This document shows, in pieces, positions 40,201 through 48,671 of a stretch of DNA of 64,000 nt; within the stretch, counting starts at the first letter, position 1, and each line of letters starts with the position of its first letter. The stretch is from Owenia fusiformis (Eukaryota; Annelida; Polychaeta; Sabellida; Oweniidae). The notes under the pieces were generated by a model that searched no databases, had not been told where the DNA came from, and saw only the letters and a program-made list of their open reading frames with translations. The translations under genes and the position numbers were made by a program. The stretch covers positions 62,001-126,000 of the forward strand of contig CAIIXF020000009.1 in the NCBI GenBank assembly GCA_903813345.2. Reading direction: 5' to 3'.

Positions 40201-42845
40201 ATATCAGGTGAATTTATATTTTTTCATGGGGAGGCTGTAATAGAATCTGAAATGGGTCCTTTGAACGGAATCCATCCACTGGTATTTACGTTATCGAGGA
40301 TTACGTTTTTACGAGAAATTGCGGCCATTTCGAAACTATGCGGCCATCTTGAGAGTGTACTCTCGAGCAAAGCCCCTTTGAGACACACTTGGTATGTTTG
40401 AATTTCCATTAAAAACTACTCTTGTTTGCTCAGTTTTATGTTGTTTAAAGCATGGAAATGTAGGTCTTCATTTGATAGCGTGTCATGCCTGTAAAAGTTC
40501 TAATCTTTATTTTCTTTCTGTATTACAGCAATTCGATTAATGACTTTGATGATTTTGTTTTTGCTAAATATGAGCAGGTTTAACACGCGATTTAGAAGGA
40601 ACATTCCGTTGCAGATTTTATGGATAGGATGTGTACATAGACGGCTTACCCCCTCGAGTTCGTACGCATCTCTAGATTCATGATCACCGCTCCCAGTGGA
40701 GGTATCTCTGCTTTTCCATGATGACCAATACCCATCTATAAGCACATCGATGTCATTTTGATCGATGTCAAGTTTTTTATCGGACCATTCAGGGATCATT
40801 TAACAGTTGTCAATATAATCTACTTTCAGACAAAGCAGTGAAATGAGCCCTAGTATTATAAATAGACTCGATGCAGATTTGTTGGCCACATGAGTGTCAA
40901 CTACCCTTATGTCAAACACAAAATACCACATTATAGCTATCGAAGTCAGTAAAAACATGAACATGTTCCATTGGCGACCGTAGTACATATTTACCTTTGG
41001 AATTCCCTTCTACAGTTTTACTTTCTGACTAAATATACAGGGTGTCCACAAAAAAGAATACCCAAATTTAAAACCAAATTACTAGAATCCTGAGCAATTT
41101 TTAAAAAATACAAAGATAGCAGTTAGAAGCCTAATTTGTCCTCCATCAAATAGTACCTAGGTAATTATGTAACTGTCATGTACGACCGAGTAATCGTGAC
41201 TTTTATGAAAGGTAGTAAAATACGCACTGTGTCAAGTTGTGTTCCTGTGTGGCAATCGATGTGTAATTGGCTAATTTGTTTATCTGTAACATTATGTAAG
41301 AGAACAGACCTTTCATACTGAACTGGACGGGGCACTGAGAATCGCTCTTATGAAAAAAGGTTTGGCAAAAAGCTTAACTTGCTCTAAAATAGCAAAAGGG
41401 GTCACTTGACACGTGGGGAGCAGCGCCAAAAAGTTCTAAAAAGCAAGTCCAATATACTGTTAGGAACCCGTTATCTTACTTTTGAAAATGGCTTGTAGCA
41501 ATACTGTCCCACATGAATCTACTTGTTGAAACTCAATCAACTTGAGTTCTTCTAAAGATTTTAGCAAAGGTATATTGGCTGCACGGGAGATACAATTGAC
41601 TTCAAAGCTGCATATCATCATGTAGACGTATTATTGATCAAGGGCACTTGGGATCGACTTTCCCGAGAGGGACGTAACAACAAAAATAATGCAAAAGGTG
41701 TAAAGAACATGGAACAAATTTGAATTTGAACATTAATATTGTTTTGAACACAAAAAAACATTTACTGTGTCAATCCTACTTGAATGCTTACTCGGCACAG
41801 AGCTGATTTTACCACCTTTCATAAAATCATGATTGCTCAGTCATCCATGGCAGTTACATAATGATCTTGTTACCATTTGATGGAAGACAAACTAGGCCTT
41901 TTACGTCTACCTTTGTATTTATAAGAAATTGCTCAAGATTTTAGTATCGTGGCTTTGAAGTTGGGTATACTTTTAGTGGACACTCTGTATTTCTGTAAAC
42001 GCTCGTATCGCCTGTACCATGTCTGGCTACACAAATGATATAACAATTGGCATGTAAACGATTTCTTATAATATTAAAAGAAGTATTATAATTACAATCA
42101 TGAATGCCACCTCGTTGTATCCAATATTTCTTGTCTATACTCCTTGATTCAACCTTGAAGGAGCTGCAACGGTTGTTATTTTCAGGATTGCCCTGTGTGA
42201 TGATTCCTTCAATAATTCTCAAACCAGTAAAGTCAACCTTGAAATTTAAAAAAACTAATTCTCGAATCTAAACTGTAATCATGCATATAATTTGGGCATT
42301 GCTCATGTTTGGAATTGATACTGTTATCTGAGGAAGACGATACTTTTAGAGAATGAGTCATGCTATATCCTTCTGATCATCTAACAAGCAATATTAATAC
42401 GATCAAATTAATATCGTGACTCTCGAATTGACTAATTATTAAATGCCATGAATCGAACCATCTTTATAATTTTGGAACACTCTCGAATATGAGGCTCAGT
42501 TAGGTTACGCACATGTAAATACTAGAATAGTACGTTTGAGAAAAAATGACAATAATAGCAATACATCTAATTGTTTGAGGCTCAGAAAATTATAATTATG
42601 CAAAATACACACACCTGAATCCATTCACCTGGGCCAGGTGTTTCAAGTCCCCATGCACCTGTAGAATCAATCTTTGCCTCATCTGGTCCTGATCCTGTTT
42701 CAAATGAAGATGCTGTTAGTTGTGCGCTATTGTCAGTTACGACAAGGTAACCACCCTGAACATCTCCTCGCGTTTGATTAATAGAAAAAAGTAGTCCCAA
42801 AAAGGCAATAGCTTGAAAGTACCTGAATAATATTGCCATGGTCAT
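15637..42845 (-). CDS. Secreted mosaic protein: F5/8 type C, WxxW and kringle modules, very large last intron
   Basis: Exons in transcript order: 42845-42615, 42237-42018 (a donor at 42096 is also possible), 40735-40650, 37913-37721, 36448-36188, 16202-15637. All phases fit, giving 518 aa. A signal peptide (AIAFLGLLFSINQTRG) precedes the F5/8C N-half (LTASS..., GEWIQVDFTGLRIIEGIITQG split across exons 1-2). Next come a WxxW module (WSSW...YEVRYRC), a kringle, and then the F5/8C C-half (SSIRIYPLTW...RFDLLG) with a cysteine-containing tail ending near WKICDIAI. F5/8C modules bind glycans or lipids outside the cell. Exon 2 and the last exon are both phase 1 at the join, so skipping the three middle exons would give a normal-length F5/8C domain (338 aa total). 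The last intron is about 20 kb because of a nested transposon. Whether all exons share one transcript is inferred. Confidence 0.7.
16203..17856. other. Left part of the giant last intron
   Basis: Intron sequence between the last exon of the mosaic gene and the inferred left end of the THAP/YqaJ transposon. No exon for a second F5/8C N-half was found on the minus strand. Confidence 0.5.
17959..23176 (+). CDS. SAP-SWIM-YqaJ protein of the DNA transposon; one-base phase break
   Basis: Exons inferred at 17959-18050, 19342-19674, 19932-20151, 21755-22005 and 22526-23176 (about 514 aa). A SAP-like DNA-binding start (LIKRGLDASGRKSVMLDR|L) spans exons 1-2. Exon 3 has a SWIM zinc finger (CECPAG...CKHIAA). 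Exon 5 carries a YqaJ/lambda-exonuclease-type domain with WRITASRFGEI, AIAHGRKYEESA, SCDGFI and VLEIKCPF, the usual nuclease motif order. All joins keep phase except exon 2 to 3, where one base is lacking after an A7 run at 19667-19673. This is either a mutation or an assembly error in the homopolymer. The role is probably as accessory nuclease for transposition, inferred from the family. Confidence 0.8.
18141..18600 (+). mobile_element. 5'-truncated LINE, 3' end with reverse-transcriptase tail
   Basis: The frame from 18141 to the stop at 18435-18437 reads HRWDVERREAARVFLFYKG ... FPRTIAKWNTLP ... SLSSFKSSYY. This is the classic C-terminal tail of CR1/L2/jockey-type reverse transcriptases. Upstream of 18141 the frame ends, which suits 5' truncation. 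The 3' limit is not clear; I place it near 18600. It lies in the first intron of the YqaJ gene. Confidence 0.8.
20531..21147. mobile_element. Non-autonomous Tc1/mariner-type element, 617 bp
   Basis: The ends are cagggtgggccaaaaaaatt and, in reverse, cagggtgggccaataaaaat, each flanked by TA (20529-20530 and 21148-21149). No transposase was recognised inside. It is in intron 3 of the YqaJ gene. Confidence 0.8.
22112..22350. repeat. 20-bp minisatellite, about 12 copies
   Basis: The unit is cgtatcccaccgtaccatat, with single-base variants. Because 20 is not a multiple of 3, all frames remain open through much of the array and give repetitive false open frames on both strands. It is in intron 4 of the YqaJ gene. 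Confidence 0.95.
23854..24209. mobile_element. Non-autonomous Tc1/mariner-type MITE, 356 bp
   Basis: The ends are cagagtgagcaaaaaacaga and, in reverse, cagggtgaatcaaaaaacag, each flanked by TA. It sits between the convergent stops of the YqaJ and THAP-DDE genes. Confidence 0.75.
24334..35095 (-). CDS. THAP-domain DDE transposase, central catalytic segment deleted
   Basis: Exon 1 (35095-34891) encodes a THAP zinc finger: CAVPGC near the start, HSFPKEKELRKKW, then CHVHF. It leaves in phase 1 and joins exon 2 (25250-24334) in phase, giving 372 aa. Exon 2 has a Ser/Thr/Asn-rich linker, a HTH_Tnp_4-like region (AVIDQLLVTLVKLRQG ... FGLPRTTVNRIF) and the beginning of a DDE_Tnp_4 domain. At about 24528 the sequence jumps from RCILDA straight to KTVIDDRRLASKRIHVERIIGL. 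Relatives have roughly 90-100 more residues there, including a catalytic Asp. The jump is in frame and has no splice sites, so a deletion is likely and the enzyme should be dead. The intron was enlarged to about 9.6 kb by an LTR element. Confidence 0.82.
25416..25437. other. 22-bp perfect palindrome in a GTAC-rich patch
   Basis: tttactgtacatgtacagta plus aa reads the same on both strands. It lies in a patch rich in tgtac (25400-25495), in the THAP gene's intron just left of the LTR element. No function can be assigned. Confidence 0.6.
26034..26407. repeat. 65-bp tandem repeat in the LTR, about 6 copies
   Basis: Unit with agttcNtcaatatgtggaat and ctgcctaagattcccagtag, spaced 65 bp apart. The same array is in the other LTR at 31234-31607. 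Confidence 0.95.
26528..27950. repeat. 68/137-bp tandem repeat array in the LTR
   Basis: The repeated core is ggctggaatatt followed by ctatgtcgggaaatgacaNa and gtttctcaatcc. Neighbouring 68-bp halves differ, so the strict period is 137 bp (for example 27424, 27561, 27698). The many 66-aa plus-strand frames here are by-products of the repeat. The other LTR has the same array at 31728-33150. Confidence 0.95.
28186..28725. repeat. 68-bp tandem repeat array near the LTR promoter
   Basis: Units such as tctggaaatgacaaagttcc recur every 68 bp (28553, 28621, 28689). They are related to the 68/137-bp array and lie just downstream of the minus-strand TATA box. The matching copy is at 33386-33925. Confidence 0.9.
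29332..29338 (-). promoter_or_regulatory. Polypurine tract beside the 3' LTR
   Basis: On the minus strand GGAGGAG, in the wider TTGGATTGGAGGAG, directly precedes the LTR start TGTAAC. This is the expected plus-strand priming site of the element. Confidence 0.7.
29580..30680 (-). CDS. Gag-like protein with CCHC zinc knuckle, 366 aa
   Basis: Only protein of the LTR element. The N-terminal ~130 residues are acidic and Ser/Pro-rich. Residues ~140-245 are Gln/Glu/Met-rich and probably a coiled coil (QQRQIQMLTEAQQKCMMQVL). A single zinc knuckle CYYCHKFGHRIADC is at 286-299 (C286, C289, H294, C299), and the C-terminus is basic and rich in Arg/His. It should package the element RNA. I do not see a clear retrotransposon capsid domain, so the assembly mode is unknown. 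ATG at 30680, 57 nt after the 5' LTR; the frame is intact. Confidence 0.85.
   Translation of the reverse strand: MEKESDLPPPPDVVNRGDSDLEKTVVTKTGAEEMDSPKAGNDTVLVRREDEVTHWVSPEMLTPSSGERMKNTTGEVENSDSPSLWSVGYNYWAEKELENTQSPVRSNVRDSSRRRTLPLTPTVTDRQSSSLVQAKGEEKLTMMNETVVAQQRQIQMLTEAQQKCMMQVLETQQSLMMGFGESLQIQIDSISKLAEQFQVSKETQERQLQDMRNRLVEDFQKLKCSHVNVQEKMDGVDKTNQMLEEMGKDIQGQEEYPEKPKKTQVLAKPSQYTVESKGSTFRNLECYYCHKFGHRIADCYSRRRAQERALVVHERRRSHVATGRYLSPKDKGVVSARDTKRMVAPERVCDTDSYGRNNHHSLTKRH
30719..30736 (-). promoter_or_regulatory. Primer binding site, tRNA-Leu type
   Basis: On minus TGGTGGCAGTGGTGGGAT starts one base after the 5' LTR. It is complementary to a tRNA 3' end ATCCCACCACTGCCACCA, which equals the usual animal tRNA-Leu end except for one base (GCTGCCA in the form I know). 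Confidence 0.75.
30738..34531 (-). repeat. 5' LTR (element reads on minus)
   Basis: Same length and organisation as 25538-29331 with a constant offset of 5200 bp. It carries the promoter that would drive the element. Confidence 0.95.
34025..34032 (-). promoter_or_regulatory. TATA box of the 5' LTR
   Basis: On minus GGTATAAATACAGAG is a canonical TATA box about 500 bp into the LTR. Transcription would begin near 33995-34000, which places about 3.2 kb of tandem repeats in the transcribed leader. Confidence 0.65.
35226..36187. other. Right part of the giant last intron
   Basis: Intron between the inferred transposon end and the kringle exon. On minus, 36181-36023 holds an open stretch (QVWQPELITYLNPG ... 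VKQNAEM, then stop) in a different frame from the kringle. It looks protein-like but I do not recognise it. Confidence 0.4.
36188..36448 (-). CDS. Kringle exon of the mosaic gene
   Basis: A phase 1-1 exon of 261 nt. It holds CKADTLGHEYQGELSVT, TCQRWDSQSPH, NYCRNPD, GGPWCYT and WEYCNVQLC: six cysteines in the kringle pattern. It is flanked by TTCCAG and GTAAGT. A symmetric 1-1 exon can be gained or skipped without a frame change. Confidence 0.92.
36731..36960 (+). pseudogene. Frameshifted coding remnant starting MAAKYDHNEHV
   Basis: An ATG in an AAAATGGCGGCC context opens 32 codons, then a stop at 36827-36829. Another frame continues with coding-like sequence (RIFSELKDEHSIAANSVLDS ... EAADSGGVFM) to about 36960. 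This suggests the 5' end of a gene or transposon protein with a small indel. The family is unknown. Confidence 0.35.
37721..37913 (-). CDS. Second exon of the WxxW module
   Basis: Starts in phase 0 after TTCAG and ends in phase 1 before GTAAGT. Residues MSCSNPIAIECRTGG, FETGQ, CSLEGGFACVNSEQ and CLDYEVRYRC match the mucin-2 WxxW repeat family (C..P.aIeCR ... C.DYeVR..C). Confidence 0.88.
38144..38976. mobile_element. TTAA-flanked non-autonomous DNA element, 833 bp
   Basis: The left end aggccccatgtaaagttt and the right end, in reverse agtccccgtctaaagttt, are bordered by TTAA on both sides (38140-38143 and 38977-38980). TTAA target sites are typical of piggyBac and Kolobok elements. The interior is T-rich and non-coding. 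It lies in an intron of the mosaic gene. Confidence 0.6.
39050..40400. repeat. Degenerate repeat family (about 150-bp units)
   Basis: Recurring blocks: gccatctt/ccatttt, a gcaNagcNcctttNtccctgggcat-like segment, gcatataaaa, aatttgaNttatcaaagatt and acgtttttacgaNNaatt. Three rough units are at about 39110-39480, and another is at 40230-40385. Strongly diverged, so old. Confidence 0.55.
40650..40735 (-). CDS. First exon of the WxxW module
   Basis: An 86-nt exon between TTATAG and GTAAGC, phase 1 in and phase 0 out. It encodes GYWSSWKSRDTSTGSGDHES and ends DAYELEG. The WSSW is the naming motif of the module, and translation continues into 37913-37721. Confidence 0.8.
41038..41987. mobile_element. 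Tc1/mariner-type element, 950 bp, with about 200-bp inverted repeats
   Basis: The ends are cagggtgtccacaaaaaaga and, in reverse, cagagtgtccactaaaagta, flanked by TA (41036-41037 and 41988-41989). Inverted similarity runs about 200 bp inward (ttgagcaatttNttaNaaat, ttatgaaaggtNgtaaaat). A short middle stretch near 41320-41400 (ALRIALMKKGLAKS) might be a transposase N-terminal remnant. It lies 30 bp from an exon of the mosaic gene. Confidence 0.85.
42018..42237 (-). CDS. F5/8C N-half exon of the mosaic gene
   Basis: Starts VDFTGLRIIEGIITQGNPEN after an AG and continues CSSFKVESRSIDKKYWIQRGG. This is the usual VDLG..VtgV.TQGr ... sf.v.ys.d...W pattern. The donor is uncertain (after 42018 or 42096); both leave phase 1. 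Confidence 0.75.
42615..42845 (-). CDS. First exon of the mosaic gene: signal peptide and F5/8C start
   Basis: Two in-frame ATGs (42845 and 42839) precede a hydrophobic signal segment (FRYFQAIAFLGLLFS). Then come QLTASSFETGSGPDEAKI and GAWGLETPGPGEWIQ, ending at a CAG|GTGTGT donor in phase 0. Confidence 0.8.
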
Positions 42846-44058
42846 TTAAAATGGCCAAACTATTGTCATAATATCTTGTCTTTATTTTTAAGGCTGTTGT
42901 CACATCTTGTCTTTATTTTTAGGCTGTTCTGACGTAAAAAATCGAAAGTGTCAGATGAATTTCCAACTATCTCTATATGCTTCCTTGAGACGTATGCCGA
43001 GGACCAAATCACGTCAGACAAATTGATGAATTATTGAGTTAGGAAATACCACTTCCAAATTACAGAGTAACCCATTTAATTAGGTCACTATGCTGACTGA
43101 AACAAAACATGAAAAAACTATTTTAAAACATGCGAGTTCACGTTCTTTCCAAAACAGGAAAAACAGTTTCAAAACATGGAGTTCATTAGACCCATATACA
43201 TGTGATCACACATCAGATGTACCCTATTAGGATTATACCAGTTTCTGATAAAAAATACACAATTTATCAAAAATCAGAACAACCTGTAATTTGCATTATC
43301 ATTTAACTTTGTTTCAAATCACTTTCCTGTAAATGATAAGACTTAAGCATGAACATATTTTTATTTCAGATATTATTTAAGAGTAATTCGAATCACTCCC
43401 TCGATATGGCGGATATGCAACAATCGTAAAAGGGTATAGATTATGAGGAAATGAGGGTCTTTGGTAAAAATTGATAATTTGAAGATGTCATATTTTAACA
43501 AAAATTGACTTTTCATGAGTTTATTTTGTCTCACTCTGTACGCAGATATCATAGTACTTTAATGTCCATATAGCAAATGAAAAAAGCTCTTTATGCTGTT
43601 GCTTGGTGATCTTTATCAACCTCTACTAGAACTAAATATTTCATGATATATATTTCAAATGGCATTGTTTTCTAAAAATAATCAACTAGCATTTAACTCA
43701 AGTTCCAAATTGATGTATAGCTTGTATCCTCATTCCTTGCACACCTTTCTGCTTCACTAAAGAGTCTCTGGTGTCAATAGCATATCAACACATCAGATGG
43801 GAAGAGTTGCAAGTGTCATTACGTGTAGTAATTACCATGCAAGTCTTGCAGTTTATGCCCATATATTACATAAATGTGTATGCACTAGTGCCAAAGGGAA
43901 AGGACCAAAAATTGTAAAATAACACATGAAGAAATTGAAAACATATAAGAATACACCAGTCATAAGAAAACAGCCCCAAGCTGTACAAAACCATAAATCA
44001 ACGAGAAAATGAAACAATGTATTATACAACCTCTCTCCACCATCCAGGTTTCATTATT
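42846..44058. other. Upstream of the mosaic gene
   Basis: Should hold the mosaic gene's promoter. A 30-bp near-duplication (tcttgtctttatttttaggc) occurs twice in a row at about 42873-42930. No gene seen. Confidence 0.5.
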
Positions 44059-45326
44059 CACGATGCCCATGTCAAGCAGCGTGCCTACTAGGCACGCAGT
44101 TTGAAACTCTGACAAACTGCGCGCATATTTCAAAATGGAAGACGGGGAGGACACGACTCCCAAAAAGAGTCAAAATACGAAAAATACAAGATTAGCCTCG
44201 TTCTAAAGATAGTACCATTCTGTAAAGATGAACTTAATTTACTCATAGTACTCAATGTTTTTCCCGATGTAAACCTAGATATCTCAATATAAGGGTCTTA
44301 AGTAACTTCTGTGTTCAAAATTTACAGTGTAAAGTTATATCTATCTATGTCTTTTTATCATCACTTGCCGTTTATTCAGCCATTGTGTCTGCGTATGCTA
44401 GAATATATAGGATCACTCCATCTGATTAAAGCAGCATAATTTGTGTTCAAAACGATAATACGCCATAAACGTGATTTAAACATTTTTCTTGTCAAACTGC
44501 GCGCCTATATTCACATGTATTTCCCAAACTGCATGCCTAATATTTCCAAACTACTTGCCTATCCAAGCTTGTTTTGTATTATTTGAAAACATAAGCGCCA
44601 TATGTAAGGCACATATGTGACTAGTAGTAGAACCCCATAATTGAAACACTATGAGAGTCCATCCACCAAGATGGTGATCTGAAAATAAAAGTTTTTATTT
44701 CGTTCCCAACTCAATTGTCACTTCTATTATATATTTTGACTTTCAATAAGAAAATCTCATAAAATCTGACGATAAAGCAAAATTTCCAAAGCTATATGAA
44801 AAACACCTACACAACTGCCTCTGTAGAAATTCCAATGATAATATGTAGTTTTAATAGTGTATGCGCACAGTTAGTAATTTCTGGCTAAAATAGGCGCGCA
44901 GTTTGTGGTTTATTTCTTTTTAATCTCCTGATTATCTGTTTTATCTCGAAATATTTTGAATTATACATGATGAATGCGTAAGGAATTAAATATAAAACGA
45001 GTCTAAAGTATTTGTCATTTATGTTTAAAGTGCTAGATCGATTTACGTATAAATTCCCGTTAAATCACTGACGAAAATGCCATTAATCTGCTTATGTTTT
45101 AAAACTTAGATTCATTTGCACATAGTTTTTGCTAGTATTTGCAAGATTCGTATATTCGCCACAGAATGAACGCATTGAACAAGAAAACAATGCAGGATAA
45201 ATGTCTTTAAATTACGTTTCAAAATACAGACTCTAACTTAAATGATGCAATGTTGTTAGGCACGTAGTTTGTGATCGAAACAATCTGCGTGCCTAAGTAG
45301 GCGCGCAGCTTGACATGGGCATCGTG
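44059..45326. mobile_element. Non-autonomous TIR element, Transib-like ends, 1,268 bp
   Basis: Both ends begin cacgatgcccatgtcaagc (19 identical bases), and similarity continues (gcctacNaggcacgcag). The flanks share the 5-bp duplication TTATT (44054-44058 and 45327-45331). Inside, the motif caaactgcgcgcctat and variants recurs near both ends (44118, 44493, 44525, 44551, 44888, 45257, 45286) in inverted orientation, like subterminal repeats. A 5-bp duplication and a CAC-GATG start resemble Transib (CACWATG). No transposase is present. Confidence 0.7.
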
Positions 45327-45331
45327 TTATT

Positions 45332-46085
45332 GCGATAAGTAATCTTAATATCCACGGGCATTTCATTCATGATGAAATCATTGCAATAAATGTAGAAGGA
45401 TACAAATAAATGGATAACCAATACTTATAACAACAAAATAGCTGTAAATACGTGTATTCATACAAGATAGAGCATTTAATCTCAAATGATGTGGGACAAA
45501 CAAAATTCCCAGCCTCGAAGTCAATCAATGTATCAAAGGGCCAACATCCATCTACAAAGCCGACGTCATTATTCATAACAACACGATATTTCACAATGGT
45601 TTCCGGAAGAAAACTATATAAGACTGGTTTTGATTTCAACATAGCTGGGATTAACTTTAAAAGGTGCTTAGTGAAATGAATGTGAGTTCTATACAACTCT
45701 GTAAAATGCCAACATCCCTGAGCAAGTCAAGTTTTTCCAAATTGGAGCAAGGGAAAAATCATTACCTGGTAAGTTACGTTTCGTTTCCTGCAATGTTTAT
45801 ACATACGTAGACCATATACCCCTGGATCAATGAAATATTACAATTCAAATGTAGAAAATTCACAATAAATATCTGTAACAACAATTGCATTCACAATATA
45901 TCATTAAATATTTAAATGTTTTGGGTTGATACGAAAATTCTATTGTTTTCTTCAAAAACTCCAATTGGGCTTAGTCATTTCCTAAGTGACATCTATATTA
46001 TTAAGTAGAGTGAATGTTTATTCTAAATAGGGAATTCGAAATGGCCAGACGTACATTCAGCAGTGGTAAGCATATTTTGATTTAC
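45332..46085. other. No gene seen
   Basis: AT-rich sequence. Open frames on both strands overlap at 45367-45696 but carry no domain. Confidence 0.5.
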
Positions 46086-46650
46086 ATGCCCGAGCAAGGG
46101 GCGCCCGAGCAAGGGGCTAAAATAAAAGGCTTTGAGGGCCTAGAGATATAATGCCCGAGCAAGGGGCTAAATAAAAGGCTTTGAGGGCCTAGAGATTAAA
46201 AGGCTTTGAGGGCCTAGAGATATAAATGCCCGAGCAAGGGGCTAAAAATAAAAGGCTTTGAGGGCCTAGATATAAATGCCCGAGCAAGGGGCTAAAATAA
46301 AAGGCTTTGAGGGCCTAGATATAAATGCCCGAGCAAGGGGCGCCCGAGCAAGGGGCTAAAATAAAAGGCTTTGAGGGCCTAGAGATATAATGCCCGAGCA
46401 AGGGGCTAAATAAAAGGCTTTGAGGGCCTAGAGATTAAAAGGCTTTGAGGGCCTAGAGATATAAATGCCCGAGCAAGGGTCTAAAAATAAAAGGCTTTGA
46501 GGGCCTAGATGTAAATGCCCGAGCAAGGGGCTAAAATAAAAGGCTCCAAAGGCCTGAAAATATATGCGCAAGCAGGGGGCAAAAAATATGAACCATAAGT
46601 AATGAATAAAAGGCCTTGAGAGCCTAGAGATACAAAGATATATGCCAGAG
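46086..46650. repeat. Tandem repeat, about 47-50-bp unit, with higher-order duplication
   Basis: The unit has atgcccgagcaaggggctaa, then aataaaaggctttgagggcc, taga. About ten units; some are shortened or doubled (gcccgagcaaggggc twice). A block of about 240 bp is itself repeated (46090 and 46327). The last copies, after 46540, are diverged. Confidence 0.93.
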
Positions 46651-48671
46651 CAAGGGGCTATTAAATATAACTATGAGACAATATAAGAGTTTTCTGAGAG
46701 GCAAATATTTGACAGAAACAAAGAAAAATAGAACATTGAGGACATGAAAAATCTTGATAACATGGCCTTATAATGAACACTGAAAATTCAACGTGTTAAT
46801 AACACAGTAAAATTAGAGGTCATTATACAGTACGTTATAGTACAGTGTGACGAAAATAATGACACTCAGGTATAATCTGGTAATTGGCAATAATGAAAAC
46901 TGGGGTTTACTCAATAGAAAGTAGGTTGAATTGTTTTGACATGACTGGATAACCTATGCAAGTGATTGGTTATGTAATGGTTTAATTCCATGTACCCTCT
47001 TGTAAACTAATTTGAAAATGACTTGAGTTTGTAACATTTGAAACTAGTGAAGTCTGATAATAAACAATTGGCTTCTCTTTACATCTAAAGTCCGGGAACA
47101 CTGATCTCTTAGTGGTTTTAACCACGTGGACTTCGGATGTGAGAGTTGTCTCTCCACAGTAGGAGGTAATTGGCAATTGAGGTTAATTACTCATTTTAGG
47201 TGACTGATTTTTCCCCACCAGTAATTCATGAATGAAACATTGATATGAGGTCAATTTTAGGTTTTATTAGCTTCATAATTACATCATGGAAAACCATGAA
47301 CTACTGGGAGAGATTGCTCTCAAATCCGATGTCCACGTTAGTTTTTTGTTAATTTAATATTAAAGATTTGAGGATTGGGAGTAGTAACAATTAACAAATC
47401 ACATTATTCAGGATGTAAATACACCGTAAAGGGTAAAATTAAATGTGTATTTCACCCAATCCTTTAACATGAAATCTACTTGAATGTATGGATGTCACTT
47501 AGGAAACATAGACACTCGTACTCACAAATGATAAATATTTTAATCTTATTGATCGGATGATCTTAAAAGCAACAATTTGTCCACACGGTGTTTGTGTGTT
47601 GCAATGTGAATTAACGAGGCTTCGTAAAACTGCATGTTTGGTTGGACCAATAAATCTAAGTCAGAATATATTTATAGATACATTTTATCTTATATTTGCA
47701 CCTTTGTGAATTTGTGATGCATGCATGGTTCACTGTCAAAATGAAAAGTTCAAAATCAATTAAGCATAGCAAACTGAGTCAGTCAGACCACTAGATTTTG
47801 AGAACTTCACTGCCAAAATGCAAAGTTCAAATTCAAAACAATGTCATGAAAGTATTGATTTCACCGGCTTTAAACCGAGTGTATTCCTGGATATTCCGGA
47901 GGTCATAAATAATCAATTAAACATTGTCAACAGAGTCAGTCAGACAACTCTATTTTGAGAACTAACCACCCTCATTTATTTAAGAAAAGACAAGACTAGA
48001 ATCATGCAAAATTATGAAATACAAGTGGGCATAATTTGAAAATAAAACAGAGTTGATGAAATTATATTTTCTGATTTTCGATTTGAATCGCTGGGTGTAA
48101 AGTAATTTCCATCCGTGAAATGTCCAAAAACAAAAATAGGATTGCATTTTTCAGTTGCTAGAAAATAACCATAAATGGGAAGAACTTTAACTTTCTGAAT
48201 TCGGCTGCACAGACATTCGTGCCTCACATGCATTTATATAAATCCTTTCACGTGTAATAGTAATGGCTTAAAAGTTGCGACAAAGTGTAAGCAACAGAAG
48301 TTTCTTTATAATACTAAAACAATTAACAGTATGTATATACATTAAAAGACAACAGAGTAAAAATAAATTAACACGCTGAAATGCTTTAACCTGATTGGCT
48401 GAGACACACTTGGTTTGTCTGAATTATGAACAAAGTTGCTATATTCGTTTATATTATTTAACTTTATTTTCTAACTCAACTAATGTAAAGTTTGTTTTTA
48501 TATCAAACGATATTTACAAATTAAACGTAATATAAAACATATCATGATGATCAATATGCATTAGAGTGAGATGTGAAAAAGCAAATAATTACAAGCATGA
48601 CATAACTGTGAACACCGGATCGTAGAAATAGACAGAAGTGTCAAGTGACACTAACTGATAGGTTAGTTATT
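46651..48671. other. Intergenic, no gene seen
   Basis: Downstream of the FAS1 gene's 3' end. A block with gagtcagtcagac and ttttgagaact occurs near 47775 and again near 47933. No coding domain on either strand. Confidence 0.5.

Noticed and set aside
45367-45696. Overlapping open frames on both strands of 75-109 codons
   Set aside because: No domain, no splice context, AT-rich; judged chance.
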